From an uncultured Lachnospiraceae bacterium (GTDB lineage: Bacteria; Bacillota; Clostridia; Lachnospirales; Lachnospiraceae), in assembly GCA_910584585.1 (NCBI GenBank), contig CAJUBP010000034.1:32784-52863 (forward strand): a DNA stretch of 20,080 nucleotides, given 5' to 3'. A program made the position numbers and the translations under genes. Numbering within the stretch: the stretch's first letter is position 1; the number at the start of each line of letters is the position of its first letter. The notes beneath the pieces are model-generated. The model had not been told where the DNA came from and searched no databases. It saw only the letters and a list, made by a program, of their open reading frames with translations. Positions 1 through 7,600 of the stretch are shown piece by piece.

Positions 1-2
1 CG

Positions 3-1133
3 CTCCTGCAGCCGCCGCTGCTGATGTGCGGCCTGTTTCTTGGAATTTTCCAATGGAGCAATGCATGGGACTTTGCCATTTACTATGTGGTAATCTGCGG
101 CGTCTGCCTGTTCAGCAATCTGAAAAGGTTTCAAACCTGGAAACAGGGTATTCTTATCAGCGCAGGACAATGGATCGAATTGCTGATTTTGAGCTTTGTG
201 ACCTCCCTGCCCTTTACGCTGCATTTTGACAGCAGCATGGCTCAGGGCATCCGGATGGCGCAGAACCATTCCGCCCTGTATCAGCTTTGCATCCTCTGGG
301 CATTTCCGGTCCTCGCTGTCCTTTTTTACCTCGCTGTTCTGGTTCTGGAACAAAAAAAGCGCAGCCCGCTCCAATGGCTTAAGGACACAGATTCCGCAGA
401 TATTTTTACCGCTGTCCTATGCCTGTGCGCTTTGGGGCTGATTCTGATGCCGGAACTGGTCTACCTGCGGGACATTTATGAAAAAACCGCGGCCCGCTCC
501 AACACGATGTTTAAACTGACGTATCAGGCATTCATCCTGTTCGGCCTTTCCATGGGGTATATCTTCATCCGCTTTCTGGCTGACAATTCCCGCAGATGGA
601 TACAAGCCATCGGCATTGCCGGAACAGTCTGCCTGCTGCTGACTTCCGGCTACACTCCAACCGCCATTCGTCAGTGGCAGGGCAATATCTTTCACAAAGA
701 CGGATATCTTGGACTGGACGCCACAGCCTTTTTAGAAACCAGTTATCCCAAAGACGCCCCTGCCATCCGCTGGCTGCAGGAAAACGTCAAAGGCTCTCCC
801 GTGGTACTGGAGGCAAACGGCACAAGCTACAGCAGCTATTGCCGGGTATCCGCCATGACCGGGCTCCCCACTGTTTTGGGATGGTATACCCACGAGCATC
901 TGTGGCGAAACGATACAGAGGATTTAAATGAAAAAAGCAGGCAGATTGAACTCATCTATACCTCCCGGGATGAAAACCAGGTGCGCAGCCTTCTGGAGCA
1001 ATACCAGGTATCCTATCTCTTCCTGGGCCAGATGGAACGTGAAAAATACCCGGCCCTGAATGAGACGCTGCTGCGCAGTCTGGGGGAGGCTGTATATGAC
1101 AACGGAACGGTAATTATCAGGCTCTCAAAGTGA
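3..1133 (+). CDS. DUF2298 (YYY-type) polytopic membrane protein, 3' part
   Basis: The reading frame is open from the left edge, so the start lies outside the window; the first ATG at 24 is internal. The visible part (about 377 residues) has several hydrophobic segments (for example around LQPPLLMCGLFLGIF, LILSFVTSLPFTL, LCILWAFPVLAVLFYLAVLV, LCLCALGLILMPELV and the stretch ending VCLLLTSG) and then a soluble C-terminal part. The motif NAWDFAIYY near the first segment, followed later by MFKLTYQAFILFG and by WLQENVKGSPVVLEANG...TGLPTVLGWYTHEHLWR, matches my memory of the Chlor_Arch_YYY/DUF2298 family, large membrane proteins related to glycosyltransferases of the GT-C type. The function is not established and I infer no substrate. 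It ends 81 bp before the convergent MCP gene, with no clear terminator between them. Confidence 0.75.
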   Translation, partial: LLQPPLLMCGLFLGIFQWSNAWDFAIYYVVICGVCLFSNLKRFQTWKQGILISAGQWIELLILSFVTSLPFTLHFDSSMAQGIRMAQNHSALYQLCILWAFPVLAVLFYLAVLVLEQKKRSPLQWLKDTDSADIFTAVLCLCALGLILMPELVYLRDIYEKTAARSNTMFKLTYQAFILFGLSMGYIFIRFLADNSRRWIQAIGIAGTVCLLLTSGYTPTAIRQWQGNIFHKDGYLGLDATAFLETSYPKDAPAIRWLQENVKGSPVVLEANGTSYSSYCRVSAMTGLPTVLGWYTHEHLWRNDTEDLNEKSRQIELIYTSRDENQVRSLLEQYQVSYLFLGQMEREKYPALNETLLRSLGEAVYDNGTVIIRLSK

Positions 1134-1214
1134 GCTTTCATACTAGCCTTCCGACCGGCGGGCCGCATTGCCATCCCACTATAGAAGTCGAAGACTTTCA
1201 TAATACTATGTAAA

Positions 1215-3089
1215 TTATTCTACCATATCCATCAATTTTCCGGTAATATCCGCCATATTGGAAGAAACCTGTTTCGTATTCTGGGAAATCTGTACATTTT
1301 CCTCCACTACGCTGGAAATTCTTCCAATCTGGCTGACCGCATGGGCTACCGTATCCACATTCTGGCGAACCATTTCTGTAATCCTGTCCACATCCCGGTT
1401 GGCTCTCTCGATATCCTCCACCACAGTTCCAAAAGCTGCCACCGTCTGCTCTGTAATCTCTCTGCCGCTTTCCACAGCTAAAATAGAATTGGTAATCAGT
1501 TCATTGGTCTCTCTGGCCGCCTGGGCGCTTCTGGCTGCAAGTTCACCCACCTGGGTTGCCACAACCGCAAATCCTTTTCCCATCTCTCCGGCTCTGGCCG
1601 CCTCAATGGAGGCATTCAGAGAAAGCATATTGGTCTGCTGGGCAATGGAATTGATCTCATCAATTATTTTCTCAATGGCCATGGACATTTCGCTGATCTT
1701 TTCCATAGAGCCTTTCAGCTGCTCCATCCTGGACTGAGTCTGAACAATCTTTTCCGCAGTATTTCCATTTTCCGCTGTTACATTTACAGAAGCTTCCACA
1801 CTGAGGTTCAGCTCCTGCATCAGTTCATTCATAATTTCCTTTAGGTCCTCAACAGCCTTTTCCTGTTCCCCTGTGCCGTTGTAAATGCTGTCCGCATGTT
1901 CCAACGTCTCCCCAGATACCTGATTCAAATCCATGCAGGCGTTTTTGACATTTCGAATCAACGCCTGATTATTTTCCACATCTTCCTTCTGCTGACTTAA
2001 AAGCCTCTCATTTTCTTCCATATTCTGACAAATGCTTTTCACCATCTTGTTTACACTGTCCGAAAGCATTGCAAATTCAGGATTTTCCTGCTCATTGACT
2101 GTAATTCCGAAATTCCCCCCGGCAATTTCTTTCATGGAACTGGTAATGCGGTGAATTCCCTGTACCATTTTCTGATCCACCAACCGATTGATCATCAGCA
2201 GCAAAAGCCCGAAAATAATCAGCATACTAAGGGACACTACCAGGGTCTGATTCCTGCGTTCCTGGTAATATTCCGTCGCCGGCATAAAAGTCCCAATCAC
2301 CTGACCATTATACTCTTCTGCCCGATAATAGCCTTTCACCCCATCAATCACGGCTTTTCCCTCTCCCACAAATGGTTCTGTAAATCCAATATCCGCCGCC
2401 GAAGCGCCGATCCGTTCTGCATTCTGATGAGCCAGCATTGTGCCTTCTTCCGGATCAATGGCATAAACATAGCCTTTTTCCCCAAATCCAATATCCTTTA
2501 GAACGACATTCAGCTCCGTTCCGGCAAGGGTTTTTTCCAGCACCTCCGGGCGCACGCCTACCTGAACAAGACCCTTGTCATCCTTCCTTGCCACGCCGAT
2601 ATACTGCATCACAACCCCTTCCGCCACATTTACCTGGGGTTCCTGGGCGATTTCAATGGATGGATCCTCCACAATCACCATAAAGGCATTGGATTGCTCG
2701 CCGCTCTTCATGTCAAATCCAATATATTCCTTAATTGAACTGCTGGTGATGATTCCATTCTCATCAATAATATGCAGCTCATTCACCTGCAGCCTGTCTT
2801 TGATCTCATTCAGCCTATCTATATCTCCGGAAATGGAATCGTCCATCACAAGCATGTCCGCAAAAGCCCTGGTTTTCGCCAGATTATCCGCACTGAGATT
2901 TTCCGTCAGTCTTGCTATATTCTCCTCGTTAGCCGTCAATTTCTCTTTGACCTCTTCCAGTTTGTCCTGACTGGCAGATACATTGTTTCTCTGATTCACA
3001 ACTGTCTGCAGGCCAAAAATAGCTGTAATCGTCAAAATCAACGCTGCCAGCATATAAATGCAGAGACGCCTGGTAAAAATTTTCTTCAT
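1215..3089 (-). CDS. Methyl-accepting chemotaxis protein
   Basis: 624-residue transmembrane chemoreceptor. Residues 11-31 form the first membrane helix; about 32-280 are an extracytoplasmic sensor region with a Cache-like signature (GYVYAIDPEEGTMLAHQN near 206-223); 282-301 form the second membrane helix; a HAMP linker follows (about 302-355), then a long coiled-coil signalling domain. The highly conserved hairpin tip is present: AQQTNMLSLNASIEAARAGE, then GKGFAVVATQVGELAARS (about 483-522). Known role of the family: ligand-dependent control of the CheA kinase through CheW at the cell pole. The ligand cannot be told from sequence. No CheR-docking pentapeptide is seen at the C-terminus. RBS AGGAAAGG lies upstream of the ATG. 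The gene stands alone, with its own promoter upstream, and converges with the DUF2298 gene. Confidence 0.93.
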   Translation of the reverse strand: MKKIFTRRLCIYMLAALILTITAIFGLQTVVNQRNNVSASQDKLEEVKEKLTANEENIARLTENLSADNLAKTRAFADMLVMDDSISGDIDRLNEIKDRLQVNELHIIDENGIITSSSIKEYIGFDMKSGEQSNAFMVIVEDPSIEIAQEPQVNVAEGVVMQYIGVARKDDKGLVQVGVRPEVLEKTLAGTELNVVLKDIGFGEKGYVYAIDPEEGTMLAHQNAERIGASAADIGFTEPFVGEGKAVIDGVKGYYRAEEYNGQVIGTFMPATEYYQERRNQTLVVSLSMLIIFGLLLLMINRLVDQKMVQGIHRITSSMKEIAGGNFGITVNEQENPEFAMLSDSVNKMVKSICQNMEENERLLSQQKEDVENNQALIRNVKNACMDLNQVSGETLEHADSIYNGTGEQEKAVEDLKEIMNELMQELNLSVEASVNVTAENGNTAEKIVQTQSRMEQLKGSMEKISEMSMAIEKIIDEINSIAQQTNMLSLNASIEAARAGEMGKGFAVVATQVGELAARSAQAARETNELITNSILAVESGREITEQTVAAFGTVVEDIERANRDVDRITEMVRQNVDTVAHAVSQIGRISSVVEENVQISQNTKQVSSNMADITGKLMDMVE

Positions 3090-3127
3090 AAGTCCGTTTT
3101 CCTTTCCTGTAAAATTGTGTCAATTCC

Positions 3128-3156
3128 ATAATAACCAAAAAAACAGATTTTTTCAA
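3128..3156 (-). promoter_or_regulatory. Promoter of the MCP gene
   Basis: On the minus strand, TTGAAA (3151-3156) and TATTAT (3128-3133) are separated by exactly 17 bp, placing the start of transcription near 3121, about 30 bp before the ATG. This is a sigma-A type promoter; I saw no SigD/FliA-type (TAAA-N15-GCCGATAA) motif. The -35 hexamer lies inside the downstream copy of a 17-bp direct repeat. Confidence 0.6.
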
Positions 3157-3188
3157 TGATTTTTTGTATTCAAACAGATTTTTTCAAT
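3141..3188. repeat. Perfect 17-bp direct repeat at the MCP promoter
   Basis: AAACAGATTTTTTCAAT occurs at 3141-3157 and again at 3172-3188, a period of 31 bp (about three helical turns). The first copy contains the -35 box of the MCP promoter. This spacing suits a regulator binding twice on the same face of the DNA, but the function is inferred. Confidence 0.6.
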
Positions 3189-3255
3189 TTCCAATTGAAT
3201 CCATGCCTTGATTCAGTTAGTAATCTTTACGGCATTGGCTTACATAGACAACCAT

Positions 3256-3298
3256 TAAAAAAATAAGCATCCCTACCGTCCAAAGTAAGATGCTTATT
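3256..3298 (-). terminator. Intrinsic terminator after tRNA-Thr
   Basis: On the minus strand a perfect 10-bp stem (AATAAGCATC at 3262-3271 and GATGCTTATT at 3289-3298, loop 17 nt) is followed by a run of T (complement of 3256-3263). It lies about 20 bp past the tRNA 3' end and separates the sigH/tRNA transcript from the MCP promoter. Confidence 0.8.
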
Positions 3299-3315
3299 CT
3301 CCATTAATCATTTAA

Positions 3316-3388
3316 AGCTGCTGACGGGAATCGGACCCGTGACCTCCGCACTACCAATGCGACGCTCTACCGACTGAGCCACAGCAGC
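3316..3388 (-). tRNA. tRNA-Thr (anticodon GGT)
   Basis: 73-nt cloverleaf on the minus strand. The acceptor stem GCTGCTG pairs with CAGCAGC, the D arm reads GCTCAGTCGGTAGAGC, the anticodon loop is TTGGTAG with anticodon GGT, and the T arm holds GGTCCGATTCC. The discriminator is T and the CCA end is not encoded (the genome continues TTAAATG). It reads ACC (and ACT by wobble) codons. It has its own promoter and a terminator and sits just downstream of sigH. Confidence 0.95.
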
Positions 3389-3429
3389 AATTCTGTCTCT
3401 TATCCGTTGTTTTCCCAACCGACTTGTCT

Positions 3430-3458
3430 AATATACTATATTCTTCCCGGCTTGTCAA
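3430..3458 (-). promoter_or_regulatory. Promoter of tRNA-Thr
   Basis: Minus strand TTGACA (3453-3458), 17-bp spacer, TATATT (3430-3435), with the transcription start expected near 3423, about 35 nt before the mature tRNA 5' end. A perfect -35 and near-perfect -10 fit a strong stable-RNA promoter. It lies immediately after the sigH stop codon, with no terminator between them. Confidence 0.85.
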
Positions 3459-3464
3459 TATTTT

Positions 3465-4073
3465 TTATGAAATTTTTGCAAATTTTCCCCGAATGCGCTG
3501 GAGAGCATTGTCAATGGCCTTAGGTTCCTTATCCAGCTTCTCCGCAATCTGCCGGTAATTCTTTCCCTCCAGGTACAGTTCCAATACCTGACGTTCCAGC
3601 GCGCTGAGGCTTTGCGCCATTTTTTCATGAATTGCCCTGACATTTTCCCGGTCAATGAAAAGCTGTTCCGGATTAGCATTTTCAAAAGTCTCCAGCAAAT
3701 CCAGCAAGGTATCCGTACCCTCTTCCCCCACGCCTTCGCTCAGTGATATATAACCGTTCAAAGGCTGATGCTTTTTCCTCTGAGAAGCCTCTACCGCATG
3801 ATAAATCTGCCTGGTAATGCAAAGATCCGCAAAATGAAAAAAAGAGGCGTCCTTTTCCCTCCGGTAATCCCGAATTGCCTTAAACAGCCCGATCATTCCT
3901 TCCTGTATCAAATCATCGGTATCTCCGCCGATCAAAAACATGGCGTTGGCGCGCCTGCGGACCAAATACTTGTATTTTTCCATAATATAATCGGTAATAT
4001 CCGGCTGGCCGTTCCGCAATTCCTCGATTAACGCTTCATCTGTCTGATTCTGATATTCACTCTCTCTTAGCAC
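3465..4073 (-). CDS. sigH: RNA polymerase sporulation sigma factor SigH
   Basis: 202-residue sigma-70 family protein. Region 2 is clear: DDLIQEGMIGLFKAIRDYR (about 52-71, core binding), then FHFADLCITRQIYHAVEASQRKKHQPLN (region 2.3/2.4, -10 recognition). Region 4 has a helix-turn-helix, YRQIAEKLDKEPKAIDNALQRIRGKF (about 173-198, -35 recognition). Length and the conserved QRKKHxPLN.YISL block fit SigH rather than an ECF sigma factor. In Bacillus and Clostridia SigH drives early sporulation and stationary-phase genes. The start is a GTG with a well placed AAAGGAG. Downstream of rlmB as in Bacillus, but without yacP between. A possible promoter sits at 4092-4121. Confidence 0.92.
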   Translation of the reverse strand: MLRESEYQNQTDEALIEELRNGQPDITDYIMEKYKYLVRRRANAMFLIGGDTDDLIQEGMIGLFKAIRDYRREKDASFFHFADLCITRQIYHAVEASQRKKHQPLNGYISLSEGVGEEGTDTLLDLLETFENANPEQLFIDRENVRAIHEKMAQSLSALERQVLELYLEGKNYRQIAEKLDKEPKAIDNALQRIRGKFAKIS

Positions 4074-4091
4074 CTGTTCTCCTTTAATATA

Positions 4092-4121
4092 TTTATACTC
4101 TTTCCTGCAAATTGGTTACAA
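4092..4121 (-). promoter_or_regulatory. Possible promoter of sigH
   Basis: Minus strand TTGTAA (4116-4121), 18-bp spacer, TATAAA (4092-4097), about 20 bp before the SigH GTG. The -35 is supplied by one arm of the palindromic repeat in this gap. Spacing is acceptable, but the match is only moderate. Confidence 0.4.
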
Positions 4122-4201
4122 GTGGGTATTGCCCGCATTTTTAATCGCTTCGCGATGGCGGGCAAGCAGGTAATCAATTTGCCTTGCAAATTGGTTACAA
4201 G
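4106..4201. repeat. Palindromic repeat unit between rlmB and sigH
   Basis: TGCAAATTGGTTACAAG occurs at 4106-4122 and identically at 4185-4201; an inverted, near-identical copy (GTAATCAATTTGC, 4170-4182) lies between. The first and inverted copies make an outer stem (12 of 13). Inside it are TTGCCCGC (4129-4136) pairing with GCGGGCAA (4158-4165), and ATCGC-TTC-GCGAT (4144-4156) at the tip. The rlmB stop codon TAA (4195-4197) is inside the second direct copy. The layered symmetry looks like a dispersed REP/MITE-like genomic repeat; as RNA it would form a long hairpin in the rlmB-sigH leader. Confidence 0.7.
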
Positions 4202-4932
4202 CGTTGCCTCACTATTTCGTAGGAGAGGACGCCGGCGGCGACGGAGGCGTTTAAGGAATCTATTTCTCCGGCCATGGGAATGGCTGCTGTAAAATCGCAG
4301 TTTTCCTTCACCAATTTACTGACTCCTTCTCCCTCGCTTCCGATGACCAGGCCGATAGGGCCCTTTAAATCCAGGTCATACATTCTGGTTCCGCCCATAT
4401 CGGCGCAGACGAACCACAGGCCCTTCTCTTTCAGTTCCCGAATTGTGTGGGAAAGATTAGCAACTTTGGCCACCGGCGTATAGTTGATTGCCCCGGCAGA
4501 GGTTTTCGCCACCGTGGCAGTCAGGCCGGCCGCCCGCCGCTTAGGAATAATAACTCCGTGGGCCCCTGCCAGATTGGCAGTGCGGATAATCGCCCCCAGA
4601 TTATGAGGGTCTTCAATATTATCCAAAAGCAGCAAAAAAGGTGGCTCCCCTTTTTCTTTCGCGGCAGCCAGCATATCCTCCACCTGAGCATATTCATAAG
4701 CTGCTGCAAAAGCAATCACTCCCTGGTGCTTCTTTGTCTCAGAAAGCTGATCCAGCCTTTCCCTGGTGACAAAATTCACGATGGTATCGTGTTTCCTGGC
4801 TTCCCGCGTAATCGAACGCACCGGTCCGTCCTGGCACCCGTCCAGCACGAAAAGCTTGTCTATGGTTTTACCGGAACGAAACGCCTCAAGCACGGCATTT
4901 CTTCCCTCAATGGTTAATTCCTCGTATCTCAT
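4195..4932 (-). CDS. rlmB: 23S rRNA (guanosine-2'-O)-methyltransferase RlmB (TrmH/SpoU family)
   Basis: SpoU-class, SAM-dependent ribose methyltransferase. The N-terminal substrate-binding domain (EGRNAVLEAFRSGKTIDKLFV..., resembling the L30e fold) is followed by the knotted SPOUT domain with all three motifs: DNIEDPHNLGAIIRTANLAGAHGVI, GPIGLVIGSEGEGVSKLV, and IPMAGEIDSLNASVAAGVLSYE. By homology it methylates a guanosine in domain V of 23S rRNA. I place the start at 4932 (MRYEELTIEGRNAV) because GAGGGACAGGG precedes it; an in-frame ATG at 4953 has a weaker RBS. The start overlaps the mrnC end by 26 bp, so translation is probably coupled. The stop lies in a palindromic repeat. Confidence 0.9.
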   Translation of the reverse strand: MRYEELTIEGRNAVLEAFRSGKTIDKLFVLDGCQDGPVRSITREARKHDTIVNFVTRERLDQLSETKKHQGVIAFAAAYEYAQVEDMLAAAKEKGEPPFLLLLDNIEDPHNLGAIIRTANLAGAHGVIIPKRRAAGLTATVAKTSAGAINYTPVAKVANLSHTIRELKEKGLWFVCADMGGTRMYDLDLKGPIGLVIGSEGEGVSKLVKENCDFTAAIPMAGEIDSLNASVAAGVLSYEIVRQRL

Positions 4933-5410
4933 CCCTGTCCCTCTTGCAGTCATCTGCTTCTATAACAGTTGCATTTTTGCTTTCTTCCCGCAGCTTCTTA
5001 ATCCCTGTCAATATCAGTTCCATCATCCGATCCATCTGATTTTCCAGGTACAGATATCCCATCAGCGCTTCAAATCCTGTGGCCCGACGGTAATCCGCAA
5101 CTGTGGCGTTTTTGGCCATGGTAAATGACTTTGCGTTCCGGCCCCGACGGTACACGGTAAGTTCCTCTTCCGTCAATTCCGGCTGCAGCAGCTCGATCAA
5201 TTCAGACTGGGCATGGGCCTTCACCAGCTTGCTGGTCTGCCTGTGCAAATCATTTACATGCGCATTGCCTTTTGCCACCATCATGGAACGGATCACCAAA
5301 TCATAAATTCCATCTCCGATATAGGCCAATACCAGCGGCGAATAACTTCTGATATCCGCCTGCTCCATGCCGAATTTTTCTAAAAAATACTGGTTTATGC
5401 CCTTTTCCAT
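4907..5410 (-). CDS. mrnC: Mini-ribonuclease III (23S rRNA maturation)
   Basis: 167 residues, the size of Mini-III, consisting of a single RNase III catalytic domain without a dsRNA-binding domain. The domain signature LVLAYIGDGIYDLVIRSMMV (about 26-45, with the catalytic Asp) and the second helix YRRATGFEALMGYLYLENQ (about 107-125, with the catalytic Glu) are both present. In Bacillus, Mini-III trims the ends of 23S rRNA precursor with help from ribosomal protein L3. The ATG overlaps the end of cysS by 16 bp and the 3' end overlaps rlmB, so cysS-mrnC-rlmB are probably translated in a coupled way. Confidence 0.92.
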   Translation of the reverse strand: MEKGINQYFLEKFGMEQADIRSYSPLVLAYIGDGIYDLVIRSMMVAKGNAHVNDLHRQTSKLVKAHAQSELIELLQPELTEEELTVYRRGRNAKSFTMAKNATVADYRRATGFEALMGYLYLENQMDRMMELILTGIKKLREESKNATVIEADDCKRDRDEIRGINH

Positions 5411-6801
5411 TTTACCCCTTCTCTGGTATCCTCCAGAACAATTCCCCGTCCCAGAAGTTCCTCCCGGATTTCATCCGCTCTGGCAAAATTTTTCTCTTTT
5501 CTGGCAGCCTGACGCTCTGCAATCAAGGTTTCGATCTCCTCGTCCAGAATTTCTTCTTTCTGCTCCAGAATAATGCCCAGAATATCACAGAGAAGACTCA
5601 AACGCTGATACAGCCGTTCCAGCAGCTCTCTGGAAGAATCTCCGCTCACCTTTGTATTGATATATTTTACCAATTCAAACACTGCCGCGATTCCGTCTGC
5701 CGTATTAAAATCGTCATCCATGGCTGTCTCAAATTTCGAGACAAATCCCTGGCTTCCCTCCCAGAGTTCCTTTTCTTCCTCTGTCATCTGTTCTGTTTGA
5801 GAATTCCTGGACAGATGCTTTAGATTTTCCGCTCCGTTACGAATCCTGTCCAAACCATTCTTTGCCGCCTCCATCAATTCCGCGCTGAAATTCAGAGGGC
5901 TTCTGTAGTGGGCGCTCAGCATGAAAAACCGCAGCACCTGCAAATCATATTTTTCACTGATTTCACGCACGGTAAAAAAGTTCCCCAATGATTTTGACAT
6001 TTTCTTATTGTCAATATTTAAGAAGCCGTTGTGGAGCCAATATCTGGCAAATATTTTTCCGTTGCAGGCTTCGCTCTGGGCAATTTCATTCTCATGATGA
6101 GGAAAAATCAAATCTTCCCCTCCTGCGTGAATGTCGATCTCTTCTCCCAGATATTTCCGGGACATTACAGAACACTCAATATGCCATCCCGGACGTCCCT
6201 GGCACCAGGGAGACTCCCAGTAGGGTTCTCCCTCTTTTTTGGGTTTCCACAATACAAAATCCAGAGAATCCTCTTTCTCTTCTCCGGTTACCTTAATATC
6301 CCTGTGGCCTGCCTGCAGATCATCCAGATTCTTGTGAGACAATTTACCGTATTCCTTGAATTTCCTGGTACGGAAATACACGGTTCCGTCTGACGAAGGA
6401 TACGCATATCCCTTGTCAATCAGCGTGGAAATCATCTCAAGCATCCCGTCAATTTCCTCTGTGGCCAAAGGATGAACGGTTGCCGGCCTAACATTCAGCC
6501 CGGCCATATCTTTTTTGCATTCCTCAATATAACGTCTGGAAATTTCCTGGGCAGTTACGCCCTCTTCCATTGCCTTTTTAATGATTTTGTCATCTACATC
6601 GGTAAAATTGGATACAAAATTCACCTCATATCCCCTGTATTCCATATAGCGTCTTACCGTATCAAATACAATCATGGGCCTTGCATTGCCAATATGAATA
6701 AAATTATATACGGTAGGCCCGCACACATACATTTTTACCTTTCCCTCTTCCAAAGGAATAAATTCCTCTTTCTGTCTGCTTAATGTATTGTATACTTTCA
6801 T
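5395..6801 (-). CDS. cysS: Cysteinyl-tRNA synthetase
   Basis: Class I aminoacyl-tRNA synthetase that charges tRNA-Cys. It shows YVCGPTVYNFIHIGNARP (first zinc-ligand Cys and the HIGH motif as HIGN), further zinc ligands in WHIECSVM and GGEDLIFPHHENEIAQSEA, and the KMSKS loop in NKKMSKSLGNF. The anticodon-binding helical domain and a short C-terminal segment follow. I chose the ATG at 6801 (MKVYNTLSRQKEEF), which matches the usual N-terminus and has AGGAGG 5 bp upstream. The frame also has an ATG at 6867, overlapping the cysE stop as ATGA with its own AGGAG, which would add 22 residues. It follows cysE directly, linking cysteine synthesis to its charging. Confidence 0.96.
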   Translation of the reverse strand: MKVYNTLSRQKEEFIPLEEGKVKMYVCGPTVYNFIHIGNARPMIVFDTVRRYMEYRGYEVNFVSNFTDVDDKIIKKAMEEGVTAQEISRRYIEECKKDMAGLNVRPATVHPLATEEIDGMLEMISTLIDKGYAYPSSDGTVYFRTRKFKEYGKLSHKNLDDLQAGHRDIKVTGEEKEDSLDFVLWKPKKEGEPYWESPWCQGRPGWHIECSVMSRKYLGEEIDIHAGGEDLIFPHHENEIAQSEACNGKIFARYWLHNGFLNIDNKKMSKSLGNFFTVREISEKYDLQVLRFFMLSAHYRSPLNFSAELMEAAKNGLDRIRNGAENLKHLSRNSQTEQMTEEEKELWEGSQGFVSKFETAMDDDFNTADGIAAVFELVKYINTKVSGDSSRELLERLYQRLSLLCDILGIILEQKEEILDEEIETLIAERQAARKEKNFARADEIREELLGRGIVLEDTREGVKWKRA

Positions 6802-6863
6802 ATGTCCTCCTGCCTTTTGCACAAGGCGACCTGTCACTGCCAGTTGCCAAGCATTCTTTGCCT

Positions 6864-7568
6864 TCATATTTTCTCCTGCTTTTTGCCTGTTTCTGCAGCC
6901 TGCGCATCGTTTTTCAGCCTCCGCACTTCTTTTTCCAAATCAATGATCCGGTTGCAAAGGGCAGAATTTTCATGCTGCAGCAGAGTAATATCCTCCATTA
7001 CCGGATCCGGCAGATGCACCTGATCCATGTCGCTGCGGGGAACTTTAATATTGCCGCGTTTTACAATTCTTCCCGGAACCCCAACCACAGTGCAGTTAGG
7101 CGGAACCTCTTTCAGCACCACGCTGCCGGCGCCGATTTTACTGTTTTCCCCTATGGTAAAAGAACCGATAATCTTGGCTCCTGCGCTGACCATCACATTA
7201 TCGCATAAAGTGGGGTGGCGCTTGCCGGTTTCTTTGCCGGTGCCGCCTAAAGTCACTCCCTGATAAAGGGTCACATTATCGCCGATAATGGCAGTTTCTC
7301 CGATAATCACGCCGCTTCCGTGATCAATGAAAAAACCCTTTCCTATGACAGCGCCGGGATGAATCTCAATTCCTGTTTTCCGGGCCGCTTTCTGGGAAAT
7401 CCTCCTTGCCCGGAAATAATGTCCCTTTAAATACAGCCTGTGGGCCTTCCGATAACTGAGCATCACCCGGAAACTGGGATACAGCAGCACCTCAAAAGGA
7501 GATTTGATGGCCGGGTCCCGCTCCTGTATCACTTCAAATTCTTCCTTTACATGGTTCCAAAATCCCAT
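6864..7568 (-). CDS. cysE: Serine O-acetyltransferase (CysE/EpsC type)
   Basis: Makes O-acetylserine from serine and acetyl-CoA, the committed step of cysteine synthesis. The N-terminal helical part (MGFWNHVKEEFEVIQERDPAIKS...) leads into left-handed beta-helix hexapeptide repeats (from IEIHPGAVIGKGFFIDHG to IGENSKIGAGSVVL). Active-site histidines are expected in FFIDHGSGVIIGETA and GKRHPTL. The tail VVGVPGRIVKRG is followed by a charged, probably coiled-coil extension of about 50 residues. The start at 7568 (MGFWNHV) fits the short EpsC forms and has AAGGA upstream; an earlier ATG at 7610 overlaps the acetyltransferase stop and lacks an RBS. It is followed by cysS with an ATGA junction. Confidence 0.9.
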   Translation of the reverse strand: MGFWNHVKEEFEVIQERDPAIKSPFEVLLYPSFRVMLSYRKAHRLYLKGHYFRARRISQKAARKTGIEIHPGAVIGKGFFIDHGSGVIIGETAIIGDNVTLYQGVTLGGTGKETGKRHPTLCDNVMVSAGAKIIGSFTIGENSKIGAGSVVLKEVPPNCTVVGVPGRIVKRGNIKVPRSDMDQVHLPDPVMEDITLLQHENSALCNRIIDLEKEVRRLKNDAQAAETGKKQEKI

Positions 7569-7600
7569 TCTCCGCCATTTCCTTTCAAACTTCCATTTTT

